Assembly (NCBI RefSeq): GCF_001486165.1
Contig: NZ_LN908977.1
Location: 996,177-1,060,176 of the forward strand
Source of the DNA: Bittarella massiliensis (ex Durand et al. 2017)
Lineage (GTDB): Bacteria > Bacillota > Clostridia > Oscillospirales > Ruminococcaceae
Direction of reading: 5' to 3'
DNA length: 64,000 bases
The notes under the pieces were generated by a model that did not search any database, was not told where the DNA came from, and saw only the letters and a list, made by a program, of their open reading frames with translations. A program made the position numbers and the translations under genes. Shown here piece after piece: positions 1 through 7,658 of the stretch. Position 1 is the stretch's first letter. Each line of letters begins with the position of its first letter.

Positions 1-70
1 CACCTCCCCCCCTCACTGGAAAGGGCAGCGCGCCACCTCTGGGCGTACCCCATCAAAGCCATTGCAAGGG
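1..70. repeat. Partial copy of the 164-bp intergenic repeat
   Basis: These bases are nearly identical to the start of the repeat units at 6093 and 6256 (shared CTCACTGGAAAGGGCAGCGC and CATCAAAGCCATTGCA). The copy stops exactly where the adapter-like sequence at 71 begins, so its position here is probably an assembly join and not a genomic location. Confidence 0.8.
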
Positions 71-107
71 CTGTCTCTTATACACAGCGAGAGTGGATAA
101 GGGACAG
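71..107. other. Nextera mate-pair junction adapter relic
   Basis: The left half begins with 16 bases identical to the reverse complement of the Tn5 mosaic end (CTGTCTCTTATACACA). The right half, 90-107, matches the forward mosaic end with one deletion and two mismatches. Two mosaic ends head to head form the junction adapter of Nextera mate-pair libraries. The flanks are unrelated: a repeat copy on the left and a primase gene cut mid-domain on the right. A natural Tn5-like element is very unlikely because no transposase or element body is present. Confidence 0.85.
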
Positions 108-366
108 CGTCCAGCCGCACCAGGGCCTGGGGGTAGGCCAGGCTGAACAGCCCCATCACCAGGTCGATCACCGAGCCCCCCGCCCCGCAGACAAAGCAGT
201 GAAACCGCCGCTGGTCGTAGGCGAAGTTGGGCCCCTCCCCCCCGTGGATGGGGCAGGCGATCCGCCCCCGGGGGGAGGTGGGCAGCCCGTAGCGCCGCAG
301 CGCCTCCGGCAGGCTTACCCGGACCTTGACCTCCTCCGCCGCGCCCCTCCCCGCCAAACCGCTCAT
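108..366 (-). CDS. CHC2 zinc-finger primase-like protein, 3'-truncated
   Basis: N-terminal part of a DnaG-type zinc-binding domain found in primases and in short phage or mobile-element replication proteins, where it helps recognise template DNA. The start at 366 has AAAAGGGGAG about 8 bases upstream. An in-frame start at 402 is less well supported. The protein shows CPIH and, about 15 residues later, CFVC followed by GAGG, which is the CHC2 zinc ribbon, and then a helix ending in VRLDA. At that point, where the family continues with a few conserved residues, the frame runs into the adapter-like sequence at 71-107. The reading frame stays open to 13, but that tail is chimeric. Full length and mobile-element versus chromosomal origin cannot be decided here. 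Confidence 0.75.
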
Positions 367-778
367 TTCATAAACTCCCCTTTTGACACATTTCTTCCCC
401 ACCTTTCCCGGGCGGGAAGCAGGGTGCCTTCCCCGCCCCCCTGCCGCGGACGCCGGATTTTCCCATGCAGCGCCGAAACGCCCCGCCCTATGACCACTCT
501 ACCACGCAAAACCGGTGCTCTCCGTCCGAGTCAAAATGCCCGCGTTCCGACCTCCGCCAGCGCCCGCCGAGCGGCAGCGACCCCCAAGCAGGGCCTCCCC
601 CGCCCCCACCGCAAACCAGCCGCCCCTCCCCGCAGAGGGCGGCCCGCCAATGCCACACAAAAAAAGCCGGGGCAAGCGATCGAACGCCTGTCCCGGCCCG
701 GGAAGGATGCGTCACTCCCTGAAAAAAGGAAGCCGCCCGGCAGCTTATAAGGGCAAATCCCAGCAAAAGAAATTCGCC
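367..778. other. Gene-free GC-rich spacer
   Basis: Nothing convincing is coded here. Open frames exist on both strands only because the sequence is C-rich on plus and poor in stop codons. It holds the upstream region of the primase fragment and then unstructured C/A-rich sequence leading into the tandem repeat at 779. Confidence 0.6.
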
Positions 779-1228
779 CGAAAGGAATCCCCCTCGGCGA
801 GAGTTCCCCCGCCCAAAAGAAACCCCTCCCCCCTTTCCAACCCGCAAAAAAACTGCTCCCCCAAGGGCCCCACACTCAAAAAAAGGGCGGCCCGCAGGCC
901 GCCGAAACTGCCAGAAAGAAACCCGCCTGTCCGAAAGGAGCCCCCCTCGGCGAGCGTTCCCCCGCCCAAAAGAAGCCCCTCTCCCCTTTCCAACCCGCAA
1001 AAAACTGCTCCCCCAAAGGCCCGCACCAAAGAAAAAAAGGGCGGCCCGCAAGCCGCCGAAACTGCCAGAAAGAAACCCGCCTGCCCAAAGGGCGAACCTT
1101 CTGTCGAGAGCTCCCCCACCCAAAAGAAGCCCCCCCTTTCCAACCCGCAAAAAACTGCTCCCCCAAGGGCCCCTCACCAAAGAAAAAAGGGCGGCCCGCA
1201 AGCCGCCGGAACTGCCAAAAAGACGCCA
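779..1228. repeat. Three tandem ~154-bp repeats carrying a terminator-like hairpin
   Basis: Units start near 779, 933 and 1087 and share the stretches CCAACCCGCAAAAAACTGCT and GGGCGGCCCGCAAGCCGCCG. Each unit contains the inverted repeat GGCGGC...GCCGCC preceded on plus by a run of A. On the minus strand this reads as a hairpin followed by CCTTTTTT, the form of an intrinsic terminator. Three terminator-like hairpins therefore sit in series with no gene between them. No coding is supported. Repeats end before 1229, and 1229-1422 has nothing I recognise. Confidence 0.75.
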
Positions 1229-1422
1229 TTTTCATTTCTCGGATGCGAGCGCAAAAAGAGCGCTGAACGCAATCGAAATCGGGTCCAGCGCCGCGCTGTA
1301 GGGGTGTGCCCATCCTGAGCGCCATTGCATTTTTAAGAGGAACGCGGGGAAATCGGACCCGCACGGCGAACGAGACCATACATCGAACTGCCGGGCATCC
1401 CGCCGAATGGGGCGTCGTCCCT

Positions 1423-1899
1423 CTAACACAGATGACGGAGCATGATATACTCTTCATCCTTTTCGTCTACGATTTCAAATCCAAGCTTTTTGTACATGTT
1501 CAGTGCGCCATTCGCCTTCTGCACCGCCAAGGAAGCTTGCCGGTAGCCCTTTTCTTTCAATTCATCGAGCATCGCCTTCATCAATGCCGTGCCCATGCCT
1601 TGACTCCGGTATCCCCTGTAAAGCGAAATCGCAAAAGAGGGTGTTTCATCGTCGATATGCCCATAATCGTCCATCACGCGGACCCATACAGCCCCAACGA
1701 CCCTGCCGTTCACCTCTGTAACATAGCAAATATCGCTGTCCCTCTCCCCAAAAGCAGATGTGTAGACCTGAAGTTCCGGCCGGTCGATGATTTCCCTTGG
1801 CGGCGGTGCGACCCCTTTCGGAACAAATATTGCTTCATATAGAAAATCAGATAACAGCGGTATTTCTGACTGCTTTATCTTTCTGATCGTATGGTCCAT
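1423..1899 (-). CDS. GNAT family N-acetyltransferase
   Basis: Predicted acyl-CoA-dependent N-acetyltransferase of 158 residues, substrate unknown. The acetyl-CoA binding motif is visible as a YRGYRSQGMGTALM segment near residue 100, followed by a helix and the family's terminal NMYKKLGFEIVDE. I start at 1899 (MDHTIRK) because GAGG lies 5 bases upstream and the fold begins there. A start at 1938 would add 13 residues. Base composition is close to 50% GC, clearly lower than neighbours near 68%, which suggests transfer or a different history. It stands alone, with tRNA-Leu and its terminator upstream and repeats downstream. Confidence 0.85.
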   Translation of the reverse strand: MDHTIRKIKQSEIPLLSDFLYEAIFVPKGVAPPPREIIDRPELQVYTSAFGERDSDICYVTEVNGRVVGAVWVRVMDDYGHIDDETPSFAISLYRGYRSQGMGTALMKAMLDELKEKGYRQASLAVQKANGALNMYKKLGFEIVDEKDEEYIMLRHLC

Positions 1900-1975
1900 A
1901 GCCGCCTCGCCCACTTCCAATTTATCAAAATACGGCATGTTGCCGTCCCCCCATACAGCGCGATTGAAAACACAG

Positions 1976-2013
1976 AAAAAGACCTATCGTCCCCCAGGGG
2001 AAGATAGGTCTTT
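1976..2013 (-). terminator. Terminator after tRNA-Leu
   Basis: Eight-base stem GACCTATC/GATAGGTC around a CCCC/GGGG-rich loop, with A-run on one side and TTTT on the other, so it can work on both strands. It starts one base past the tRNA CCA end. Confidence 0.85.
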
Positions 2014-2100
2014 TGGTGCCGCTGACGAGACTTGAACTCGTACGGAGTCTCCCCCGAGGGATTTTAAGTCCCTTGTGTCTGCCGGTTCCACCACAGCGGC
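2014..2100 (-). tRNA. tRNA-Leu (anticodon TAA)
   Basis: An 87-base class II tRNA with encoded CCA. The acceptor stem GCCGCTG pairs with CAGCGGC. The anticodon arm GGGACTTAAAATCCC places TAA in the loop. The long variable arm is typical of leucine, and the T arm contains GTTCAAGTC. It reads UUA/UUG codons, which are rare in this GC-rich genome. Confidence 0.95.
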
Positions 2101-2147
2101 ATGCCTCTCTGGCAGCTTTTTCAGTATATCCGCCGGGGCTGCGTTTG

Positions 2148-2735
2148 TCAAGGCCGCTCCAGCTCCTCCACCAGGGCCGCCAACTCCTCCCGGGTGCAGA
2201 GGTCGTTGACCGCCCCCAAAAGCCCCTTGGGGGAGAGGTTTTCCGGCAGGTCCAGCCGCGCAAGCAGCGCCCCCCGCCGCGCCGCGCTGTCAGCTCCCCC
2301 CACCAGCCCCCAGTTGTAGAGGTCCAGCCGGGTGATCTCCCGGGGGCGGGGCGCCCCGTCCGCCAGGGCGCCGGCGGTCTGCAGCGCCCGCAGCAGCACC
2401 TCCCCCGGCACCCCCTCGACCCCCAGCTTCCCCTCTTTGGAGGGGCGGGCCTTCCGCCGCTCCTTGCCGTAGATGTCGGGGATGTAGGCGTCCACCACGT
2501 CGCAGTCGGCCAGGTAGTTTTTCAGGTAGCTGCGGATCTGAAACCCCGCCACGTCGCTGTCGGTGAGGATCACCGCCCCCTTCTGCCGCGCCAGGGTGCG
2601 GATCTCCCGCTTCTTCCCCTCGTTGTGAAAGAGGGAGAACCCCCCGCAGGGGATGATGGTCCCCTCCACCAGGTTGGACAGCTTGATCTTGTCGTAGCGG
2701 CCCTCCACCACGATCACCCGCTCACAGCGAACCAT
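2148..2735 (-). CDS. rnmV: Ribonuclease M5
   Basis: Toprim-domain endonuclease that matures the ends of 5S rRNA in Gram-positive bacteria, working with ribosomal protein L18 in the cytoplasm. At 195 residues it has the usual length. The N-terminus shows the Toprim catalytic glutamate in VIVVEGRYDKIKL, and the acidic DSD motif follows near residue 60 (AVILTDSDVAGFQIR). It begins 13 bases after holA ends, so both are probably in one transcript. A 34-base piece of this gene (2435-2468) reappears with one mismatch at 6717-6750, next to the second adapter relic; that copy is not a functional gene. Confidence 0.93.
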   Translation of the reverse strand: MVRCERVIVVEGRYDKIKLSNLVEGTIIPCGGFSLFHNEGKKREIRTLARQKGAVILTDSDVAGFQIRSYLKNYLADCDVVDAYIPDIYGKERRKARPSKEGKLGVEGVPGEVLLRALQTAGALADGAPRPREITRLDLYNWGLVGGADSAARRGALLARLDLPENLSPKGLLGAVNDLCTREELAALVEELERP

Positions 2736-2748
2736 CCTGCTCCCCCCT

Positions 2749-3780
2749 CTAGCGCGCCCGCAGCAGCAGGCTGATCTGCACCAGCAGCCGCTGCAAGATC
2801 ACGGTGGCGTCGGCGCCGGAGGACTTGAGGGCCAGGTCGGCCTCCAGCAGCTCCTCCAATATCTTCACCACCTGCCCGTACTTCAGGCTGCGGCTGTTCT
2901 GCACCGCCTGCTTGACCCGAAAATCCCCCGGCCGGTAGCCAAAGGTCTTTTCGATCTGCGAGGTGGCCAGCCGGTCGGCCTGGCCGCACTTGACCTTGTA
3001 CATGTCGCAGAAGTTGGTGGCCAGGGCCGCCACAATGGTGATGGGCTCCTCCCGGGCGCCCAGCAGGTCCCCCAGCAGGTGGAGCGCCCGGCGCACATCG
3101 CCCCGGATCAAAGCCCGCGCCATTTCAAAGGAGGTGCGCTCCACCGTGGGGGCGGTGAAGCGGTCGATGTCCTCCCGCCGCACCGTCTCCCCCAGCCGGT
3201 AGCTGCCCAGCTTCTTCAGCTCGTTTTGCACCTTCAGCAGGTCGCCGCCGCAGTGCTCCACCAGGTAGGCCACGTCCCGCTCGGCGATCGCAATGCCCTC
3301 CTCCCGGGCGAGGGCCGCCGCCAGCTTGGCGCAGGAGGCCGCGTCCGGCTTGTTGACATCCACCAGCGCCCCCTTGGCGTCGGCCAGCTTGCGCAGCTTC
3401 TGGGCCTTGGCCCGCTTGACCTTGTAGCTCTCCTTGACAAACTTCTCCTGGGCGATGAGCACCGTCTCCAGGGAGAGGTAGTCGGCCATCTCCCCCAGCC
3501 GCTTGATCTGGGCCTCGCTCATCCCCTCGGGGGAGAGCCCGCTGATCACTAGCACCTTGGGCGGGGTAAAGGAGACGGTCACCACCTCGTCGCCCAGGGC
3601 GTCGAAGTCCAGCTCGTCCCCGTCCAGGCGGACGACCTGTTCCTCCCCCGCGCCCAGCGCCTCCAGCAGTTGTGCGGTGAAGCGCTCCATCAGGTAGCGC
3701 TGGTCGCCGAAAAAGTAGATGAGCCCCCCCAGGGGCCCGCCCTTTACCGCCTTGGCAAAGTTGGTGGCCGTGTACTTCAA
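2749..3780 (-). CDS. holA: DNA polymerase III subunit delta
   Basis: Clamp-loader subunit that opens the sliding clamp at the replication fork. The 343-residue length is normal for the family. The N-terminal P-loop-like fold is degenerate, as usual for delta. The segment FFGDQRYLMERF near residue 23 is the family signature region, followed by FTPPKVLVISGL and, in the last third, the collar domain (AIDNFCDM-like ATNFCDMYKVKCGQ). It is first in a two-gene unit with rnmV. A TATAAT-like box on the minus strand lies at 3834-3839, about 55 bases before the start. Confidence 0.92.
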   Translation of the reverse strand: MKYTATNFAKAVKGGPLGGLIYFFGDQRYLMERFTAQLLEALGAGEEQVVRLDGDELDFDALGDEVVTVSFTPPKVLVISGLSPEGMSEAQIKRLGEMADYLSLETVLIAQEKFVKESYKVKRAKAQKLRKLADAKGALVDVNKPDAASCAKLAAALAREEGIAIAERDVAYLVEHCGGDLLKVQNELKKLGSYRLGETVRREDIDRFTAPTVERTSFEMARALIRGDVRRALHLLGDLLGAREEPITIVAALATNFCDMYKVKCGQADRLATSQIEKTFGYRPGDFRVKQAVQNSRSLKYGQVVKILEELLEADLALKSSGADATVILQRLLVQISLLLRAR

Positions 3781-3833
3781 GCTCGCCTCTCCCCTCTCGC
3801 CGGGCCGCCCCGCGGCCGCCCGTATCTCTAGTT

Positions 3834-3862
3834 ATTATAGCAAACCGCCGCCCCTTTTTCCA
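3834..3862 (-). promoter_or_regulatory. Possible holA promoter
   Basis: TATAAT on the minus strand at 3834-3839, with a weak TGGAAA 17 bases upstream at 3857-3862. The -10 match is perfect and the -35 poor. Confidence 0.45.
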
Positions 3863-4649
3863 TAGGCAATCCGCCGCCCGCCCCACCAGAGGGCAGTTGG
3901 GGCCAAGCGCCCTCCCCCCGGCCGCCACCGACGCCGCCCCCCCGCCGCCGAGCTCCCCGCCGTGGCCGCGCCGGAGCGGCGCTCTCCCCATCCATCCCCG
4001 ACAGACCTTTTCCCCGTGCCGACACAGCGCCCGGCCCCCGCGCACAGCCGGCCAAGAGCTCGCCCGGCAGCCCCTTTCCTTCACCCAAACGCTCTCCCAT
4101 CGGACAAAAGGGCAGCGCCCCGGCCGCCGCCCGGGCAGAGCATCCTGCCAGAGAGAGGGCCAAGCTCCCCCATCATACCGCCGGCCAAAAGGGCGTTCGC
4201 ACCCCTCTCCCCCCGCCGAGTGAAATGCCCCCTCGAAAGGAGCGCAAAAATCCCCGGGAAACCCGACGGAGAACCCGGCCGCCGAAATAGCCGTTTTCTT
4301 CCACCCCCCTCCGTGCAGCGGCGAAGGAGCGGCCGAAAGAGGGGCCCGCACAAGCCCAGACAGCCCCCCGGCACGGACCGAGACGGCCCCACCAGAGCAC
4401 CGCCTGCAAAGAGAGCGGCCCGCCGCGCCCTCCTTCCGCCCGGTGCAGCGGCAGAAGGGGTCCACTCCGCCAGACGCCCCAACCGGCCGCAAAAGCAAAA
4501 AGGACATGAGGCCGAGGGACTTCCCTACTCGCCCCCGCCAGACATCCCCCCTCGTCCCCAGCCCATTCCCCGCCACCCCAGTACAGCAGCGGGCCACACC
4601 CCTCCGTCCCCGCCACAAGCCCCCCTCGCCCCTCCGAGCGCAAAGGGGC
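3863..4649. other. Gene-free C-rich spacer
   Basis: About 790 bases between the holA promoter and the terminator of the iron-ADH-like gene. Long open frames in several phases give only proline/arginine-rich low-complexity products, none with a ribosome site or recognisable domain. C clearly exceeds G on plus, as in other spacers of this window. I see no RNA gene or repeat here. Confidence 0.6.
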
Positions 4650-4696
4650 AAAAAAGGGGCGGGGCCAAGGGACTGTTCCTCCCTTTGCCCCACCCC
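4650..4696 (-). terminator. Terminator of the iron-ADH-like gene
   Basis: On minus, GGGGTGGGGC pairs with GCCCCGCCCC, with an inner AAGGGA/TCCCTT stem, followed by TTTTTTG. It lies about 10 bases past the stop codon. Confidence 0.85.
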
Positions 4697-4705
4697 CTGC
4701 GCGCC

Positions 4706-5878
4706 TCACAGGCAGGCCCGGTAAATTTCCAGCACGTCGGCCGCGTCCAGGGGAACGACCCCCTCCTGCAGCGCCGGGTTGGCGGCCCGCTCGGCCAGCT
4801 CCCCCAACTGTCCCCCGGTGACGCCCAGCTCCCCCAGCCGCTCGGGCAGCCCCAGCACCTGGGTGAAAAAGCGCTGGGTCTCGTCGATGGCCCGGCGGGC
4901 CAATTCCTCCTTCGGCAGCTCCCTGTTCAGCCGCCAGACCTGCACGCCGTACTCGGCAAACTTCTCCAGGGTGGTCGCCCGCAGCACATAGCCCATCCAG
5001 GCCGGGGCCAAAACCGACAGCACCGCCCCCCAGGGGGCGTCGAACCGGTCGCAGAGCTGCCGTCCCATGCCGTGCACCTCCCAGGGGAGCTTGCGGCCCC
5101 AGCCGGGCAGCTCGCTGACGGCCAGCCCCAGGGCCCAGAGCAGGTCGCCGCAGTCCCCCTCTTCCCCCCGCAGGGCGCCGCCCGCGCAGTGGATGCAGGT
5201 CTTGAGGATGCCCTCGGCCAACCGCCGCTGCAGATAGGCCCCCTCCCCCGGGGCAAGGTAGAGTTCCAGCCCCCGGCAGAAGAGACCGGCGATCTCCTCC
5301 GCCACCTGCCCCCGGTCGCCGGTGTAGGCAAAGACCGGGTCCAGGGCGAGGAGCCGGGGCAGCGGTCCGGGCGATCCCACCGGGGCGAAACCCGGCAGTG
5401 CCCCCTCCCTGCCGGAGGAGGCCAGTGTAAAGACGGCGAAGAGGGGGAGGGCCGGCTCCCCGCCCTCTCCCCGCCTGCCGAAGCGGCCCGCCGCCGCAAT
5501 GGCCTGGGCGCACTGCAGGGTGCGGGCCCCGCCCACGGCGAGGATGCCGTCGAGCCGGTATCTCTGGTAGATGTCGATCCCCCGGGCCACCACCCGACTG
5601 CCACCGGACGGGTCCTCCCCGCCCGCCAGGGACGACGGCCCCAGCGCGTCCCGCGCAAACGGCGGCCCCTCTCCCTCGGCCAGATCCATCTCGGTCCAGT
5701 GAAAGCCGTGGGCCCAGAGGGTCTCGTAGACCAGGTCGTGCAGCCGCCCGCCGATCACCCGCCCGTCGTAGAGCACCATCAGCTTGTCCAGGTGCCCGCG
5801 CACCGCCCCGATGGCCCGGTCAAAGACCTGGGGACCGCTGATGAACTCGGTGTCGACCCGGCCGCAAAACTGTGTCAT
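4706..5878 (-). CDS. Iron-alcohol-dehydrogenase-like protein lacking metal ligands
   Basis: The 390-residue protein follows the group III iron-dependent alcohol dehydrogenase plan (LMVLYDGR near 33, LDGILAVGGA near 109, DPVFAYT near 180, the C-terminal APAWMGYVLR and KFAEYGVQVW). By alignment with the FucO/YqhD/BDH motifs, all four usual iron ligands are replaced: Asp and His of the ADxxxH motif by Gly198 and Arg202, His of HEL by Arg273, and His of THG by Trp283. The nucleotide loop GGGSxxDxAK reads GGARTLQCAQ. It is therefore unlikely to be an active dehydrogenase; a binding or regulatory role is only a guess. The start at 5878 has GGAGG 7 bases upstream, and the open frame upstream of it is shadow. 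The gene stands alone with its own promoter and terminator. Confidence 0.85.
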   Translation of the reverse strand: MTQFCGRVDTEFISGPQVFDRAIGAVRGHLDKLMVLYDGRVIGGRLHDLVYETLWAHGFHWTEMDLAEGEGPPFARDALGPSSLAGGEDPSGGSRVVARGIDIYQRYRLDGILAVGGARTLQCAQAIAAAGRFGRRGEGGEPALPLFAVFTLASSGREGALPGFAPVGSPGPLPRLLALDPVFAYTGDRGQVAEEIAGLFCRGLELYLAPGEGAYLQRRLAEGILKTCIHCAGGALRGEEGDCGDLLWALGLAVSELPGWGRKLPWEVHGMGRQLCDRFDAPWGAVLSVLAPAWMGYVLRATTLEKFAEYGVQVWRLNRELPKEELARRAIDETQRFFTQVLGLPERLGELGVTGGQLGELAERAANPALQEGVVPLDAADVLEIYRACL

Positions 5879-5935
5879 ATCGTTTCCTCCCCTCGCCGTG
5901 CGGCGCCCCTTTGCCGCCGTCTCTCCCTTTCCCCT

Positions 5936-5964
5936 ATTGTAGCGGCCGGGGAGAGATTTGAAAA
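5936..5964 (-). promoter_or_regulatory. Promoter of the iron-ADH-like gene
   Basis: On minus, TTTTCA (5959-5964), 17-base spacer, TACAAT (5936-5941), about 60 bases before the start codon. Confidence 0.55.
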
Positions 5965-6029
5965 GAGTATGTAAAAAATTCCCACGTCTCTCCCGCCCCC
6001 GCCCAGCTCCACCGGCCCGCTCACATCGC

Positions 6030-6500
6030 TGGAGAAAGGGAACGCCGTCCCCTTGACCGGCCGCGCCACCCCAGCGGGAGGCAGCCCTCCCCATGAAAGC
6101 TTCCCCCCCTCACTGGAAAGGGCAGCGCGCCACCTCTGGGCTGTCCCCCATCAAAGCCATTGCAGGGGCACACCAGCCCAATTACAGCACCGCTCCTGCC
6201 GGAGATACCGTCCCCTTGACCGGCCGCGTCGCCCCAGCGGAAGGCAGCCCTCCCCACGAAAGCCTCTCCCCCTCACTGGAAAGGGCAGCGCGCCACCTCT
6301 GGGCTATAACCCCATCAAAGCCATTGCAAGGGCACACCAGCCCAATTACAGCACCGCTCCCGCCGGAGATGCCGCCCCCCTTGACCGGCCGCGTCGCCCC
6401 AGCGGGAGGCAGCCCTCCCCATGAAAGCTTCTTCCCTCCTCACTGGAAAGGGCAGCGCGCTACCTCCGGGCTGTACCCTATCAAAGCTATGCGCAGTCGG
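6030..6500. repeat. Tandem ~164-bp repeat, two full and two partial units
   Basis: Units begin at 6093, 6256 and 6421 (periods 163 and 165). A partial unit precedes them from about 6035 and the last unit degenerates after 6495. Common blocks include CTCACTGGAAAGGGCAGCGC, CATCAAAGCCATTGCA and CCCTTGACCGGCCGCG. Units are about 90-95% alike. Another partial copy is at 1-70. No coding signal or ribosome site is seen; open frames come from the C-rich composition. The 178 bases after 6500 hold nothing I recognise. Confidence 0.85.
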
Positions 6501-6678
6501 AGATGCCGCCCATCCCCTCAACGGCCTACCCAAGTCGGTCCTCCCCTGCAGCAATAACGGCGCCTCCCCCTCGACCAGACATCCCCGTCTCTCGCCACGC
6601 CTGCCCCCTCTCCCGCACCGCCAAAGCCTGCGCCCGCCGCTCCCCTCCTCACCCCGCCAGCAGCCACCCCCCCAGCGC

Positions 6679-6716
6679 CTGTCCCTTATCCCCATCTAGA
6701 TGTGTCTACGAGACAG
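6679..6716. other. Second mate-pair junction adapter relic
   Basis: Exactly 38 bases, the length of a Nextera mate-pair junction. The left 19 match the reverse mosaic end with three mismatches, and the right 19 (AGATGTGTCTACGAGACAG) match the forward end with two. The right flank is a copied fragment of rnmV, confirming a join of unrelated DNA. Confidence 0.85.
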
Positions 6717-6750
6717 CTTTGGAGGGGCGGGCCGTCCGCCGCTCCTTGCC
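6717..6750. repeat. Misplaced 34-base copy of rnmV
   Basis: Identical to 2435-2468 within rnmV except for one base (T to G at 6734). It lies directly against the adapter relic, so it is best read as the far side of a mate-pair chimera. Confidence 0.8.
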
Positions 6751-6899
6751 CGCCGCCGCGCCAGCAGCAAAAGCAGCAGCCCGGCCGCCGCCGACCCCGC
6801 CGCCAACACCCCCTTGGCCAGCGGGGAGAGGGGCAAAAAATAAGCGGCCTCCAGGGACAAAAACCAGCCAAAGCCGATCGTCCCCAGAGGCCGCTTCAC
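6751..6899 (-). CDS. N-terminal fragment of a membrane protein (ComEC-like?)
   Basis: A GTG at 6899 with GAGGTGG upstream opens a frame with two hydrophobic stretches (FLSLEAAYFL and a later run of alanine, glycine and leucine ending in LLLLLLARRR), typical of a membrane protein N-terminus. The frame then runs into the misplaced rnmV piece and adapter at 6750-6679, so the remainder is lost. The shape resembles the first two helices of ComEC competence proteins in related bacteria, but this is a weak resemblance without a conserved motif. It could also be an unrelated small membrane protein. Confidence 0.3.
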
Positions 6900-6949
6900 C
6901 AACTGCCCCACCTCATCAGTGGGCGGGCCGCAGCCCGCCGCAGTCTGTC

Positions 6950-7489
6950 CTATTTTTCAAAAACGGGAAGTTTGTCCAAAAAGATGATGTCGTCGCGGTT
7001 GGCGGCATCGCCCTCGGCCAGCACGGTGGCCTTGCCGACGATGTTGCCGCCGGCCTCGTTGACCAGCACTTCCATGGCGCGCAGGGAGTCGCCGCCGCTG
7101 ATGACGTCGTCCACGATCAGGATGCGCTTGCCCTTGAGCACGTCGGCGTCGGCCTTGTCCAGGTAGAGGTCCTGCACCTTGGCGGTGGTGATGGACTTGA
7201 CGCTCACGTGGATGGGGTCGGTCATGTAGAGCTTGGTCATCTTGCGGGCCGGGTAGTAATTCTTGCCGCTCTGGCGGGACATCTCGTACGCCAGGGGGAT
7301 GCCCTTGGCCTCGGCGGTGACGATGTAGTCGAATTCCGGCACGATCTTCAGCAGCTCTCTGGCGCAGGCGATGGTGATCTCCACGTCGGAAAACATGACG
7401 AAGGCCGCAATGGACAGGTGGTCGTCCACCTTGCAGATGGGCAGCTGCCGCTTGCACCCGGCGATCTCGATCGGATAGAACTTTTCCAT
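6950..7489 (-). CDS. Purine phosphoribosyltransferase-family protein (apt-like)
   Basis: Type I phosphoribosyltransferase of 179 residues, expected to join a purine base to PRPP in nucleotide salvage. The PRPP-binding loop is clear as ILIVDDVISGGDSL near residue 123, with YIVTAEAKGIPLAYEMS near 55 as the usual second loop. It is closer to adenine phosphoribosyltransferase-like proteins of Clostridia than to XPRT, but the loop reads VISGGDS where APRT normally has LLATGGT, so the base specificity is not certain. AAAGGGAG lies 5 bases before the start. A TATAAT on minus is at 7659-7664, giving a leader of about 160 bases with a strong hairpin. Confidence 0.8.
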   Translation of the reverse strand: MEKFYPIEIAGCKRQLPICKVDDHLSIAAFVMFSDVEITIACARELLKIVPEFDYIVTAEAKGIPLAYEMSRQSGKNYYPARKMTKLYMTDPIHVSVKSITTAKVQDLYLDKADADVLKGKRILIVDDVISGGDSLRAMEVLVNEAGGNIVGKATVLAEGDAANRDDIIFLDKLPVFEK

Positions 7490-7510
7490 GCTAAACTCCC
7501 TTTACACCGC

Positions 7511-7548
7511 TTCGGCGGCCCGCCCCCGCAGGGGCCGCGCCCGCCGAA
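7511..7548. other. GC-rich hairpin in the apt-like leader
   Basis: TTCGGCGG pairs with CCGCCGAA around a C/G-rich centre, 20 bases before the start codon on minus. On plus it is followed by TTTTTTT, so it has terminator form only in the antisense direction. On the coding side it would be a stable structure next to the ribosome site. Confidence 0.5.
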
Positions 7549-7658
7549 ACTTTTTTTGGGCCGGGCCTCTCCCGGTCCCCCGTTTTGCCCCCCTCACGCC
7601 CCTGCGAAGGGGGAAAAGGGAACGCCGGCCGCCCCCGGGGGGACAGCCGTCCTCGGCT

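Noticed and set aside
71-107. Natural Tn5-type transposon end
   Set aside because: Two ends lie head to head without an element, and the same arrangement recurs at 6679 with chimeric flanks, which fits a library adapter better.
515-1318. Long open frames on both strands over the 154-bp repeats
   Set aside because: They have no ribosome site and give lysine/proline- or glycine-rich products caused by composition; frames shift between repeat units.
3962-5974. A 670-codon plus-strand open frame
   Set aside because: It is antisense to the iron-ADH-like gene and extends into C-rich spacer; no start signal and no recognisable domain.
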